Shown here piece by piece: positions 12,601 through 24,500 of a stretch of DNA of 64,000 nt. Under the pieces are notes generated by a model. That model was not told the origin of the DNA, searched no databases, and saw only the letters and a program-made list of their open reading frames with translations. Position 1 is the stretch's first letter; each line of letters begins with the position of its first letter. Origin of the DNA: Montifringilla adamsi (lineage: Eukaryota > Chordata > Aves > Passeriformes > Passeridae); assembly GCA_017590115.1 (NCBI GenBank), contig JAGGNK010008781.1, positions 8,101,371 through 8,165,370 on the forward strand, given 5' to 3'. The translations under genes were made by a program, and so were the position numbers.

Positions 12601-15600
12601 TTTAGCCCTATTTTCCTCCTGCATTTAGTACCATAAGTCGTCTTTTTTATTTTTTTTTTTTTCCGTCAGACAGCAGAGCGCTGGTAAACACCATGCAGAA
12701 AAGCCGTATTGTGGGGTTACAAAGTCTGGGCTGTTTAAGGAGCTCTGTCATTCCTTTTAATGGAGCTCACTGACGCAGATCTGGGTTCTGCCAGCCGAGG
12801 AAATATTGCTGCTGAGAAAAGGGTTATTGAAACCCACAAACTAAATATTATGAACAAGAATCAAATGGCAGGACATTCTGGAGTGTAATCCCTCCTGATT
12901 TCAGGAGAAGGGGAACGTATTGGTAAGTGGCTGTGGGTGACAGAATCCTTGAGATCGGTGGGTGAAACACATTTGGGAAGGTGATGTTTTCAGAGAGGAT
13001 TATCAACCCTTACTCTCTGGAGTCTCACACCTGGACAAGTTGACTCTTGCATGGAAGCAAGAATCCCCTTTTTTTCTGGACAGATTTGTACAAACTTGCT
13101 AGATAGACTTAAGGAGCCAGGACTGGAATGCTAAGAATTTTCTCTCTCTTAAAAAAAAAAAAATTAAAAAGGCAACACTTCCCAGGTTTAAAACAATGAT
13201 AAAATTATTAAATAGGATGGAAAACTCTAAATCAACTTTCAGCCTACAGCTGTTTGAAGTGTTTGCTTTGACCTTTGGTGATAGTGTCAATTCCGCTGCA
13301 GAAAATATATTGTAAACTATATAATGTATTTAATTGCAAGATGTCTTTTAAATGGTCTCCTTTCCTCAGGCTAGAGAACTGGCTGTGACCAGGGAAACAA
13401 GGCTGGACTGTGCCCTTCTATGTTTTGTGAGATTGTAACTGAGATGAAAATTTAAAAAAAAAAAACGCTTGCCCCAGTGGCATCTTTAACCACAAGAAAA
13501 ATAAACAAACAAAACAGCAACAAAGGGAAGGAGAAATGGCTCCCTAAGCTAAACCAGGGAAGGCAAGCTCTGATCTCACAAAGAGCAGAGGCCTCTCAGC
13601 TCCAGAGACTCAGCTCACTACTTTATTTATCCCAATGCTTCATCGTAAGGACACTTCAGTCTATTTGTCTCCTAACATCAGAAAAAAGGGACTTAAACAC
13701 ATAGCAAAGGCTCTGCTACAGTAAGATTCCCCCACACACAACTGCCAAAAAAAGAGCTTCCATTATTGAGCAATGTATAAAGTGTTATTTCTATACTAGT
13801 CTGGGTGACATTTCCATTTAGTTTCTATAACTGTGATTAAAGGCAAGAGAGGTTTCTAAACATATCTAGAGATGCTGAGCCTCAGAGTGTATAAATAGCA
13901 TGCATTTCATAATCTCGTGTTTAAACGTTTATTTTAAAATAACCCCCATATACATTCCAGAGAGTCTCCCTGCTATAGGACATAGTGCAACCCAGGCTTT
14001 GCATATCATTTGCAAACTAGGTAGAATACTATTGGAATACTGTTGAAGGCTGATTCAGTATTTATTTTTTCTGTTTTGTTAAAAAAAAAAAAAGGCAATG
14101 TGTGGGGAGGCTTGTGCCAATACACCACTTAAAGATAAGGACATTTTTGAGACACATCTAGGCTCAGCACAGATCCAGAAACATAAAGTAACTTAATTGC
14201 TTTTGCTTGGAACTTGTGGCTGACATTTCTAATTACATCCCTTACCCTCCCCTGCCAGTTGTAGCTTCTGCAACTACTGAAGTCTTTAAGTTGTGAGGAA
14301 GTTGTCAAATCTTGCTTTCCCCCACACTATCCATGCATCAGTAACATCACTTCATGTGTAGATTGTGTATTTCCACTGTAAGCTTGCCAGTAGGTTTATC
14401 TCTTGGGCCACTGGAGAAGTTAAATTGTGTGTATTATGTCCTAAGTCTCGTTTGAGATAACATCGAGGCTGAAGAGTGGAAAAGACATGGTAAACAATAA
14501 ACAAATAGACTGGATGGGAATAGATGGAAAGGTAAGGCTGGGCCTAGTTGCATCTTTTTATTTATGTTCTCAGTCCAACTGGATGTCTAGATTGCAGGGA
14601 TTGTTGAGAAGCAATGGCAGGATTAAACCTGAGGTTTTGCCAAGGTAACAAGAATAGAGAAGTTTGATAAAGCTCAATTCTGAGCTGTTTTCAGCAATCT
14701 CTGTGAATGTAGCCTTTTAATTAGTGCAAGCAAAGATTTAATATAAATAAATAATGTGGAAAAAAGATCCTTGATTTCTTCCACAAACATCACAAAGGAT
14801 GGGGAAAAGGTAGGATTGGGACAGATTATTTTCATTATTTTGATTTTGATTATTGGGCATTAGAAAAAACCAAACACTGAATGGAGCTTGCCTAGTTCCT
14901 TTTTCTTTGGCAAGTGAGGCAGTATCAAAGAGGATGCAGGTCTGCCTTACACCAGCATGCCAAAAGCCTGGGACCTGCAATGGCAAACACCAGATCAATG
15001 TGGCATGGATAAATTAGCCAGGAATCCATGAATTAGGGGATTGTCCCTTCATTACACTCCAGTTTAATCCACTGGAAAGCAGACTGAGGAAAGGGAAGCT
15101 TAATGTGTCAAAATCATGACCTGGTTTGGGATGGCCTGGGAATGAAATTTCCTTCCCCTTCCTCCAGGCTCTCAAGTGTTCCTACGTGACAAATGCGCTG
15201 GGGCAGGTTAATTGGGAGCCGGAGTGCAGAGGAAGAGTCTAGTTGGCAAAGCACCTCTGAAGCTGGAGGTGTCTCAGCCCTTCCCTGGGAGTAATTTCTG
15301 TGGCTGTTAGTGTGTTCAACACTAAGCCAGCCCCAGATGAATATTGTGCCTTCCAGCCTTGGACAGAAAATGTGCTGGGGAGGGGGAAGAGAAGAAAAAG
15401 CCAAACAAAACAAGCTAGGGCAAAACACGCGTGCGTCTTCAAACACTGTTTAACCTGTGTGCATAAATGTGAAGTCAGTGCTGGAGAGCCTGCCCTGGAG
15501 ATCCTGTTTTGCTTTCTAATTTTTGGTGTGTACTTAATCCCGTGATTTCCAATGAAGGGAGGGATATTTAAAACACTGGGCTCTCCAAGTAGGACAGCCC

Positions 15601-16027
15601 TAGAAAGGAAGTTCTCTGAGGGCTTGATGCCTGTTACTAAGAGGCTCAAAATACAACTATCAGTTAATCAAATAAATAGCACTTCCCAGCCTCTGACATC
15701 TAGGCAGCTAATTGACTGAGGCTATTAATAAAGGAGAGAAATTTACACAGAAGAAAGTGAGAACTGGGGATGGAGGTACAGAAACCTGGATAAAATCCAT
15801 ACTGGAGTTAAATGTGTCCTGGGAGAAAGGGGCAGTGCCCATGCACGGGTTCTGTGGGTCAGAGATTTACTCCATTCCATTCCTGCATCCCCACTCTCCC
15901 AGGAGCACATGGTGCTGTGATCCATAGGGCAGTGCACTGCTTTCTAACTTTTTACCCCTTCCCCATTTGCAGGCACGGAATGAAGCTCCCTCCAGTCACC
16001 TGCTGCAAGACACATTCAGCTTCCTAA
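9641..16027. other. Inter-hairpin non-coding stretch
   Basis: About 6.4 kb separates miR-301 from miR-454. I recognise no coding exon. It contains a CT dinucleotide repeat at about 10539-10564, A/T homopolymers near 11805 and 11852, and a GC-rich island at about 12260-12450. Several short hairpin-like or conserved-looking tracts occur, but none carries a known microRNA seed with a matching arm. The likely role is intron or exon of the primary microRNA transcript. Confidence 0.5.
10539..10564 (+). repeat. CT dinucleotide microsatellite
   Basis: About 13 uninterrupted CT units lie inside the primary microRNA region. It is an ordinary simple repeat. Confidence 0.95.
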
Positions 16028-16040
16028 CCTTAAGGATGAG

Positions 16041-16062
16041 ACCCTATCAATATTGCCTCTGC
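16041..16062 (+). ncRNA. miR-454-5p arm
   Basis: This 22-base 5p arm differs from the human passenger arm by about one base. Conservation of the passenger arm supports a functional hairpin. Confidence 0.9.
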
Positions 16063-16079
16063 TTTTGTGATCAGGGTAG

Positions 16080-16102
16080 TAGTGCAATATTGCTTATAGG
16101 GT
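16080..16102 (+). ncRNA. mature miR-454-3p
   Basis: This 23-base arm is identical, as far as I recall, to the human and chicken mature miR-454-3p. Confidence 0.95.
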
Positions 16103-17230
16103 CTTTTCTTTTGAGGGTTATTCTTCATGGAAAGAAGAAAGCCACAGCAGGACAAAATAATCCCATATGCCCAAAAAGTTAAGAGAAAAGTTGTGAAATG
16201 CTGAGTGTGGTTAGATAGGCGAGTAATTGCACAGAGATGTTATTTGTGACAAATAATCGTGCTATTCTGGTGACTCAGGTTGTGAGTAATGGGCATATTT
16301 TTGATGCTATCACACAGGAGTCAAAACGGCTTCGTGTTTAAAACACAAGCAGTGATTGAAACCAGAGAAACCCATCATGGTTCCTTTCTAAAATAGTATG
16401 AGTTCTGAGACGTTTGAAGGGTCTCTATATTACATACTGATGTAAACACCCACCAAAGGATGGGAGGAGATACATAGCCATACTTGCTGTTTCTGTGCCT
16501 GATCCCAGCCCGAAAACCAGTGTAGTGCAAAGCAGAGCACAGCACAAAGAGGCCGAGGCTCTAATCCCAATAACCTCGGCGAAACAAAGCTCATGCCTCT
16601 GCCCGGCGAGTGCGGCCCGCCGGGCTCCGCGACCGTGCCCCGAATACCCGGGGCTATTCCAGGGTCGGGCGGCGCAGCGGGGCCGGGCACTGCCTCCAGC
16701 CCTTCCCAAGAGCTGCTCTCTGAGGTACGTGGGAACGAAGCAGGGATGGGGGTGTTAAATCTCCTCTCCGCTTTGTGAGGATCAGCTGGGGGCTGACAGC
16801 AGCCGGGATGGCCGAGTGGGTGGCCCTGCCTTCCATTTCAGGTGGTCCCCGCGGTCCCTTTCGGGACCTCAGGGGCCCAGGGAAAGGGGTGGTGGGAGGG
16901 GACTGAGGGCCGGATCAGGGCGCGGCGGAGCTGCCGCGGGGCCGCTGCCGCGCGTCTCCCCGGGGCGGCGGGGCTCGCCTCGCCGGCCCGGCGGGGGACG
17001 GGGCAGGGTCCAGAGACAGTACAGGGCCGTGCCCGCTGCCTCCCCCTTGTACGGCTGCCGCTACCCTCGGTTTAACCCCCCCCCCCCATCCCCACCTGCC
17101 CCCTAGCATCATTCTAATGGGAGGCGGCCAGCTCAGGGGACAAAGGCAGGATCTTCCCACCCCACTCGGGCTCTCCCTCTGCGCCCCCAGCCCGGCAGCC
17201 GCCGCAGCTGCTGTGCCAGCGCTGGGACCA

Positions 17231-17316
17231 CCGGCCGGGCTGCCCCTCTTTCCCTGTTGCACTACTGTCACGGTCGCAGCGAGCAGTGCAATAATGAAAG
17301 GGCGTCAGTGCGCCGG
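17231..17316 (+). ncRNA. MIR130B: miR-130b/c-type precursor hairpin
   Basis: The 3' arm at 17284-17305 begins CAGTGCAATAATGAAAGGG, a miR-130b relative with A in place of G in the central AATGATG. The 5' arm carries CTCTTTCCCTGTTGCACTAC, the usual miR-130b passenger arm. Outer stem bases CCGGC and GCCGG pair. Next to miR-301 in the same transcriptional order as human MIR301B-MIR130B, it is the likely MIR130B orthologue. The precise avian name (130b or 130c) is uncertain. Unlike its sisters it lies in a CpG island. Confidence 0.95.
17284..17305 (+). ncRNA. mature miR-130b/c-3p
   Basis: This is a 22-base mature arm with the seed AGTGCAA at 17285-17291. Confidence 0.92.
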
Positions 17317-17596
17317 GGAGCGGCGAGAGCCGGGGACGAGCCGGTGACAGCGCGCGGGGACGGGGACGTCCCGCCGCACCCGAGAGCCACCTTAACGGGG
17401 CGGAGGGGATACACACGACACTGACGGACGGACTTTGGTTGTGCAACTTTCTTTGTTTAAACACGCAGCGGCGGAGAGCGTGCGCGCAGGGGCAGGACAA
17501 GGTGAGCGGCTCCGCGCACCGCTTGCCCCGGGCCCGCCACTGCTCCCCGCCCCGCCGGCCCCGGGGCAGCTCCTCTGCTGTACCCGGCCAACACCA

Positions 17597-17606
17597 AATA
17601 AATAAA
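17597..17606 (+). terminator. Tandem AATAAA, candidate poly(A) signal of the primary microRNA transcript
   Basis: Two overlapping AATAAA hexamers start at 17597 and 17601, about 290 bases past the last mature microRNA. T-rich and GGGGGGT-like sequence follows at 17625-17655. The position suits the 3' end of the cluster transcript, but no transcript evidence is available. Confidence 0.4.
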
Positions 17607-20600
17607 AGTGACCCCGAGTCCCCTGTCCCTGCCTTTTCTTCCTGGGGGGTTTCTTGCAGGTCAGCAGCCCCTCCTGCCTCCCTGGCAGCCCCACGCAGAT
17701 AAAAATCCCCTCGACGAGTTTTTGCCCTGCGATCCGGTGTGCTGCTCACCCGTTTGGTCTTGTGGGCAGGGGCCGAAAATGCAAATAGGAAACGAGAGTC
17801 TTCCTTCACTGCGGAGCCTGAAAAACTCGAGTCGTGCCCTAGTGCTGGGTTCAGCCATGGGAGAGCACGGGTAGGGAAGTGAGTGTGGGGCGGGAGGGGA
17901 AGGGTTTGCAATAATGAAGATGAGAACAGTGCTTTGCATCTGGGAAGGCCAGGAAATAGCCCTTTGATTATTAGTGGTCATGGTGAAATGGATACACTTC
18001 TATAAAAGAGGGCTGGGGAGGGGTATTTCCTTAGCAAAGGACCTTCCTGCACTGGCCTTTTGAACCTGTGCTTCTCCCTGGCACTATTTCTGCTTCATCA
18101 TGACTTTTTGCAGAGGAAGGTGAGTGCAGAAAGCAGGCTGGCTGTCAGTGAGGGGGATGCAATCTAATCCTAATGAAAAGGCTTTTACAGTCTATGCTTA
18201 ATTTCCTATTTCTTTTGGGTTCTCTCTGTATTCCATCCCTCACATGCACAAGCAGATACAAAAGCTGAATCCTTCCCTGCAGTCTTTCTCCCAGGGAAAA
18301 GTCAGCCCCCTCCCCAGCTTCACCTTCAGGCTTTGCGCACACAAAATGGCTGCAGCAGCCTGTGGGTGGGCATGGAGAGCTCAGGAAGCTGCTTTTCTTT
18401 TTCCCACCCTGCCTGCCCAGGAAGCCCTTCTGCTTTTATTTTCTGTGGCATTTTGCTCTTGCATAGCTCTGTGCAAATCCAAGGGGGTCTCCAATGTGTA
18501 ATCTATGCATGGAATGGGAGCTGGGGAGGGAAATGGCCAGTTTGCATGAGAAGGGGACCTGTCGGGCCCCAGTGTTTATTTTTTTGCTGACCTTCTGGGG
18601 ATATGGTCAGTGAGAGCTGTGACAGCTGCTGGAAGCGGCAGGGGCTTTGAAGATTGTGAAGGTTGTGACCTCGAGGCCCCTTTCCTCTCTCTGTCCCAGG
18701 AGCTGCTGAGTCAATCAGGGAAAAGGGGAGGTGAAATGGGGGCTGCTCTTTAGCCATTTTTCAATCGGTGAATGAAACAGGAAAGGACAAATGCAAGAAG
18801 AAAAAAGAGCGATTACTTCCACTTTGGTGCATTACTGAGAAGGGGGAATCTCTCTTTGGCAAAAGATTATAACAATAATGGGAAACCACTGTGCTCCTAA
18901 GATCCAGCACCTTGAATAAAGGATTTAACTGGGCAAGGAGCTGATGGCAGATCAATAACAGTAAATTAGGGGGAAAGCCTACAAAGTCCTCTTGGTTCAA
19001 AGCAAGAGGAAATCCACCTCTTGTTTCCACCAGATATCAGCTCTAGATGTAGCAGCAGTAACATTCCCGGTTGTCCCACTAGCTCCCACCATCTCCTTGA
19101 CCCTACACTAACACATCTTCATCTTTGCTGAGCTCAGCTGAACCCTGTGGCTGAGATTGCAGAGGCCACTGACAACGGCTGCACCACACATGCCAAAATA
19201 AAGAGACAAAGTACATTGTGCAGGGCTGTATCCTTGATGTGTGCTTTCAAATGGCACAAGCTCCCCTGGCAATAGACACCCCTGAGTAGCCCACGAGAGG
19301 GCTCTCACTCAGCCCCAGACCCCTCTCTTAAGCCCAGTGAGAGGGGTTTAACTCTTTTTCAATTTCTGGATAACATGATCCTATGGATCTTTCCTTTTAA
19401 AATAGTAATCAGAACAGCAAACAGAGCACCCGGCTTCGGTTGACCAATACACAACAGAGGCAAAGAAAGCAAACAGCAGGCTTTTCACTTAGTTTACACA
19501 GGGGGCACTTAAATACTGTATTGGTTACATAATACCATTTGGGGGTTGGGGTTTTACACATTCTTCTACTAAATATATCTGTGAGATTTGTTTTAAAGTG
19601 ATCAACATAAATCCAGCCACAGCTTTGAGGCCTATGATTAGACCTAATACCAGTAGGTAGCTCGTAGCATATTTACTGAAAACTAAGGCACAATAGAATT
19701 TTTTCCCTAGACCTGCTGGTCTGCACTGCACTCGCTCCACTGCAGCAGAGGGTGTACATTGCCTCTAGAAGAGTTGCCATAGTCAGCCACTTTCCTGCAG
19801 GAAGCACAAACAGCTGGGCTTTAGGGCCATATCCTGCCACTGCTCCACATCCAGTCCTCAGAATCCATTTCAGCACAGACTGAGCAGGACATGTTCCGGC
19901 AATTACAACAAACTAAGTGCTAAAAAAGAGGATGAAGCATATATTAAAAAAAGAAAAAATCCTAGCTGTAATTGATCAGGAAAAAAGGTATACACTGTTA
20001 AGTCCTCTAGAGAAACCTGTTCAGATGGGGTACCTGAAAGGACATTCCCTTCCTGATAAGCCCTCCAGTAAACATCCTGTTTCCATCCAAAGGGAGTAGC
20101 AGGTGGCCAAACTGCCCCACTGGAGGTTTGACAATGGCATTATCTATCCAGCTTTTCAGCTGAAGCCTGGCTAAATCTGTATACAACTTCTGAGACTCCA
20201 GCTAAACCCTTCCTGGGAATGGAAAGCTTCCCCAGGCAAAGCTTGGATCTAGCAGCCCTGCATTCTTGCAAAGGATGCATCCCTCTGCTCAGAAGTGAAC
20301 AGATGGGGAGAAAAGTCTCAAAGCATCAGAGCTTTAAAACAGTGCTCTTCTCTTTAGTGTATTGTCACCAGAAGCTCCATGGGCAGGGATCTCTGCCATA
20401 AGGAACTAGCAGAACAGCGGGTGGGTGGCTAATTGAGAATGGAAGTTCCTTGGGGCAAACCAAAATAGTCTTTGTGGCACTGCATGAAACTAGGTACAGT
20501 TCCTGGGCTCAGCAGCAGACACTGACTCTGTAAAATTCCTGCTTACTCACTCACCTGGGAGATAGTTGAGCCTTTTAAACATTTTGAGACACAGTAATCA

Positions 20601-21404
20601 GATGACAGGGATAAGCTGCTGTTAAGGTGCAAACTCAAATGTATAATTTTCCATTAATATAATAAGTCAAATATTTTATAGAATCACCCTGCTACTACTG
20701 CAACAAATAGCAGAGCCCTTCCTTCCTCGAACTGATATACTAACAAGTAACACCTTTGTCAGGAGCCACTATGTCTTTGTGAGCAGTTTGCCCAATTAAA
20801 ATCTATGAGGAGTTACGCTGACTACAAAAGCCACCATCACATGGTACTAGAAACAAACTGGTTTGTTCCACCACTGTGAATTCCTGTCATATTTCAGAAC
20901 AAGGTTGGGGTGATGGCCATCTGAATTTACACGGCCCTCCAGCACAAGATTCTGTTACTTGGTTTTCTTTTCACAGTGGATACACCTTTTACACACCTTT
21001 AAATTATTTTGAAAAATTCAAACAAAAAGGAGGCTGTGTTCTGAGAGAAGGAGAAAATAAAAAACTTCCCATTCTGAGGGAAAACGGGATCTCTCACCAA
21101 TCCTAGAGAAGTATGGAGGTCACCTTCATGTGCAAGCTGTTGCAGACACCAAGAAGGAGCCAAGGATTTCTTGCTGCCTATACCCAAACACCAAGTGATT
21201 AACTTAGGACATTTACAGCAGTGTTTGGAACAAGTGAAAGAGTAGTTTTGGTTGAATGTCTGTCTGAATTCTCTGATCAGATCCCTTCTCCCTCTCATTT
21301 CCCTGTTCATGCACAGACAACCTTACTGAAAAGTAAAGTTTTACAGGAAGAAAACTTAACAAACAACGACCAATCTCCTCCCCATCCCTCGAAATCTCTC
21401 TCCC

Positions 21405-21409
21405 TCACA

Positions 21410-21444
<35 letters not shown>

Positions 21445-21445
21445 A
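21405..21445 (+). repeat. CA microsatellite followed by poly(A)
   Basis: A short CA run at about 21405-21422 joins directly to 23 A residues at 21423-21445. A poly(A) next to a simple repeat can mark an old retroposed tail, but no element body or target duplication was recognised beside it. Confidence 0.85.
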
Positions 21446-21599
21446 GCGAGAGATAATTTAATTAGGGGAGGGAGAATCTGGATAATACTTAAATCGGGAG
21501 AAGTGAAGCCGAACTGTTTTCCACTTGCACCCTGTATTATGGAAGGCAGTGGGGTAAAGAGTCTTCTTTGAAGCCTGGACTACCTGAAAGAATGGGTCT

Positions 21600-24500
21600 G
21601 GGCACTAGAGCGGGTGGGGTCAAGCCCCAGCCTGCCTTCCCCGTCCGGCGGCGGAGCGGCTCCCGGGGCCGGGGGCAGGCTCGCCCCGGCTCCGCTCCGC
21701 GGCCCCGAGGGCGCGGCGAGCGGCACGGGCAGCACCAGGCGCGCTGCCGCCGGCACGAAGAAAGGGGTTCGGTGCCGGGGGCTCCTTTGCGGTGCTCGGC
21801 AAAGGCCAGCGCACCGCAGCCGGCTGAGCCCGACAGCTGCTGCCGGGTGAACCGGCCCCGCAAAGCGATGGTTTGGGGGTTCCGAGGGGCCCTGGCTCCC
21901 GGCTCAAGAGAGGACCACGCTGACGGTCGGTCCCGCCGCTTTGTTCGCAGGCTCTGACCAAAAGGAGGGCTTCAAGCCTGAGGATCTTCCCCCACCGTGA
22001 CATAGGGAGGCAGAGGGCGGCCCCCCTTCCGTCGGGGAAGGTGTGCTTGAAGCCACTGCCTTCCCCTCTGTGAACGGCTGACGCGAAAAGTCACGTCCGC
22101 CAGTCCCAGCAGAGACGGGGAGGACAGGCTCAGGGCGGGGGCAAAGGAGACACCACTTCTCGACATAGAAGTCTTGATTTTTTTTTTATTAACTTGGGGG
22201 CACACAATAAACATAAATTTGTAAGAGGAGGGGGGACGACACAGCAGGAGTAAGTATTGCTCAGGCTATTCTATCACACATTTCCGATTATCTCTGCCCG
22301 AAATCCAAGAACATCCTTCCCTGGCTCTTCTCTATTCAATTTAAATCCACTGGTGCACATAAATGCCCCTGCGACCAGCCTGGAGGGAGCCTGCTGCTGC
22401 TCCGACCGTCGGGAAAGCACCTCCCGGGCCCTCCGGGGGTCTTGGGGGTGAGCCCCAGCACTGTTTTGCCGCATTTCCCTCAAAGAAGTGAGTGAGAGTC
22501 TCCCACCTACAGCCGGTCAGTCCCGGCGGCGAAAGCACCGGGCAGAGAAGGGCTGCGAGGCGTGGGGAACCCCTGTCACCCCGCAGGTTCGAGCAGGGGC
22601 CACAGCACCCCGGGCCAAAGAGGGGCTGGCTCCCGGCAGAACACCCAGCCTCCCTCCGCCGGGCGGTAGCGGCCGTGTCCAGCGCCACCCCCGGTTACCC
22701 TTCAGCCCCTGGGCAGCCGGACAGGGACGGGCAGAAGTCCCCGCCTTCGAGGGACAGGGCCATTTTAACGTGCTCAGAGCAGCCCACCGCAGAGAGGCAG
22801 TGGGTGAGCTTCCGCCGCTCTGCGGGGCTGGGGAGAAGGGTATTGGGGAGGGCAGGGATTCACCTGGGCAGCCCTGGGCATGTCACCCAGTCCTCCTGCT
22901 GGCTTCTTGGACACCTGCCCCGGAACCCAGAGCACTGCTCACAGACAAGGCAAAGAAAACCTATAATTTTCTCTTCCAGATGGGACGAAGAAGCACTGAC
23001 AGGTTTTTGCGATCACTCAGTTCTGCAGCTGCAAACTGAGTACAGCTCATCAGTTCCAGTTCAGTACCTTAATCATAGCTCTACCGATTCCTTCCAAAAG
23101 ATCCCTGGACTTCAGCTGACACTTTATGAGGATGGAATGTTATTTTAGGCTAAGTACTAAGGAATTCTTTCAGTATAAACCATAGTGTCTCAGACTGAAC
23201 AACAATCACTTTTCCTTCGGTTTCTTAAGACACCAGATATAAGAAAATATGATATAGTGTTGAGGTGGTTTTCTGACAAGAACAATCTAGACCGGGCAAC
23301 TTTCCTATGCAGAAGAGCGCAGAAAGCAGGTTGGAAAGAAAAGCGACATTCGGCATTTATTATTATATTCTCTTCAAAGCATCTTTTAATGTAGCATCCC
23401 ACTCAGCACCAGCTTTCCTAGCGCCGCCCCGCGCAGCATCTCCTCCCCGGTGGTTCCAATGCCCTGGCACGCAGCCGGTGCAGCCTCGGCTGCCGGAGCT
23501 CCGCCGCGGGGTCCCGAGGAGGAGCGTGCTGTGGGCAGTGCCGGAGCCGCCCCGGCGGCAGGGTCGTGTTGAGGATGCTGAACCACCCTCTCCTGGCCAT
23601 CTCCCATCGTACGTCCGCTGCACGCCTGCGCCCTGCCCCACGCAGCCCCCGCCCCTGCCCTGCTGGGCACCGCCGGGCTCGCAAACCCTCGTTCTCCGTC
23701 ACTGACACACACGTTCACTTTGTTCTGATGTTCCCCACATTCGGGACCCCACCTCCCGTCCCAGAAGAACAAGAGTTGCGGGGTTCACTCGCTCCCCGGC
23801 TCGGCTTTCGGGTGTCGCTGGGGAGGAAGCCGATAAAAGCTGCTATGTCAAATTTCCAGTCTTGGGAGGGCTCTCAGGCTTTTCTCTGCCACCCGCTCCT
23901 GCTCTCCCGGAGGGTGGTGTGCCTTCACCTCCAGCTGCCACCTCCAAAAAATCACAAGTACCCCTACCTTTCTGAGGAGGGAAGCTGAGCCCTCCCAACT
24001 GCGAATTTACGCCTTAAAGACCGAATCTGTTCCCGCCGGTCGGATCGCCCCTCCCCGCCCTTTGCCGAGCAGCATCCCTCCTGTCCTCCGGCGCCCGGCT
24101 TTAGCCCTGGGAAAGGCAGTTTTCCTAAGGGGCGTCACGAAGCACATTTTCCCTCAGAGCCGAGACCGAGGGGCTGCGAGGCTGCTGGGATTTCTTAAGC
24201 AAGATTTCAGTTAATTGCTCACAATAAACAGCCGCCCATATCATGAGGGAAAACAGCGCACATAGAGAGAGACAAATATTTTAACATTTTAAACTATTTT
24301 GCCCTTGAGGCTGAAGTCTCTAAGCTCGACTGAGAGCCAATCTCACCATGGGTTTGTATTGCTGAGGAAACGCAGCACAACATAAACGTGTTTTGCTGTG
24401 CAGCTTTATAGAAAATTGCCTGCAGCTCGACAGTAATCATCTGCACATCCGCACCCAGCAAAGGCAGAGGTAATGTGTTCAAAAGTATAATATTTGCAAG

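Larger units (their letters stand above)
16028..16117 (+). ncRNA. MIR454: miR-454 precursor hairpin
   Basis: Both arms match known miR-454. The 3p arm at 16080-16102 begins TAGTGCAATATTGCTTATAG, and the 5p arm at 16041-16062 begins ACCCTATCAATATTGC. The two arms pair extensively and the flanks continue the stem. The 3p seed AGUGCAA is the same as in miR-130 and miR-301. In human, MIR454 sits with MIR301A in the SKA2 gene on chromosome 17 and is absent from the SDF2L1-linked cluster. Its presence here suggests that the SDF2L1-side cluster once held all family types. Confidence 0.97.
16580..17580. promoter_or_regulatory. CpG island over the miR-130b/c hairpin
   Basis: About 1 kb is strongly CpG-rich and includes a run of C near 17083. 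The island covers the last hairpin of the cluster. It could be a second, internal promoter giving this microRNA its own transcript, or a GC-rich exon. No TATA box or clear initiator is visible. Long open frames on both strands here are a by-product of high GC content. Confidence 0.45.

Noticed and set aside
17114..17911. 265-codon minus-strand frame over the miR-130b/c hairpin
   Set aside because: It lies in a CpG island where stop codons are rare and is antisense to the microRNA. No protein family is recognisable.
21423..21445. Poly(A) run as a retroposon tail
   Set aside because: No element body, 3' end motif or target-site duplication could be identified next to it.
22488..23148. Two overlapping plus-strand frames of 183 and 218 codons
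   Set aside because: The region is GC-rich, two frames compete, there is no recognisable domain, and no splice structure is supported.
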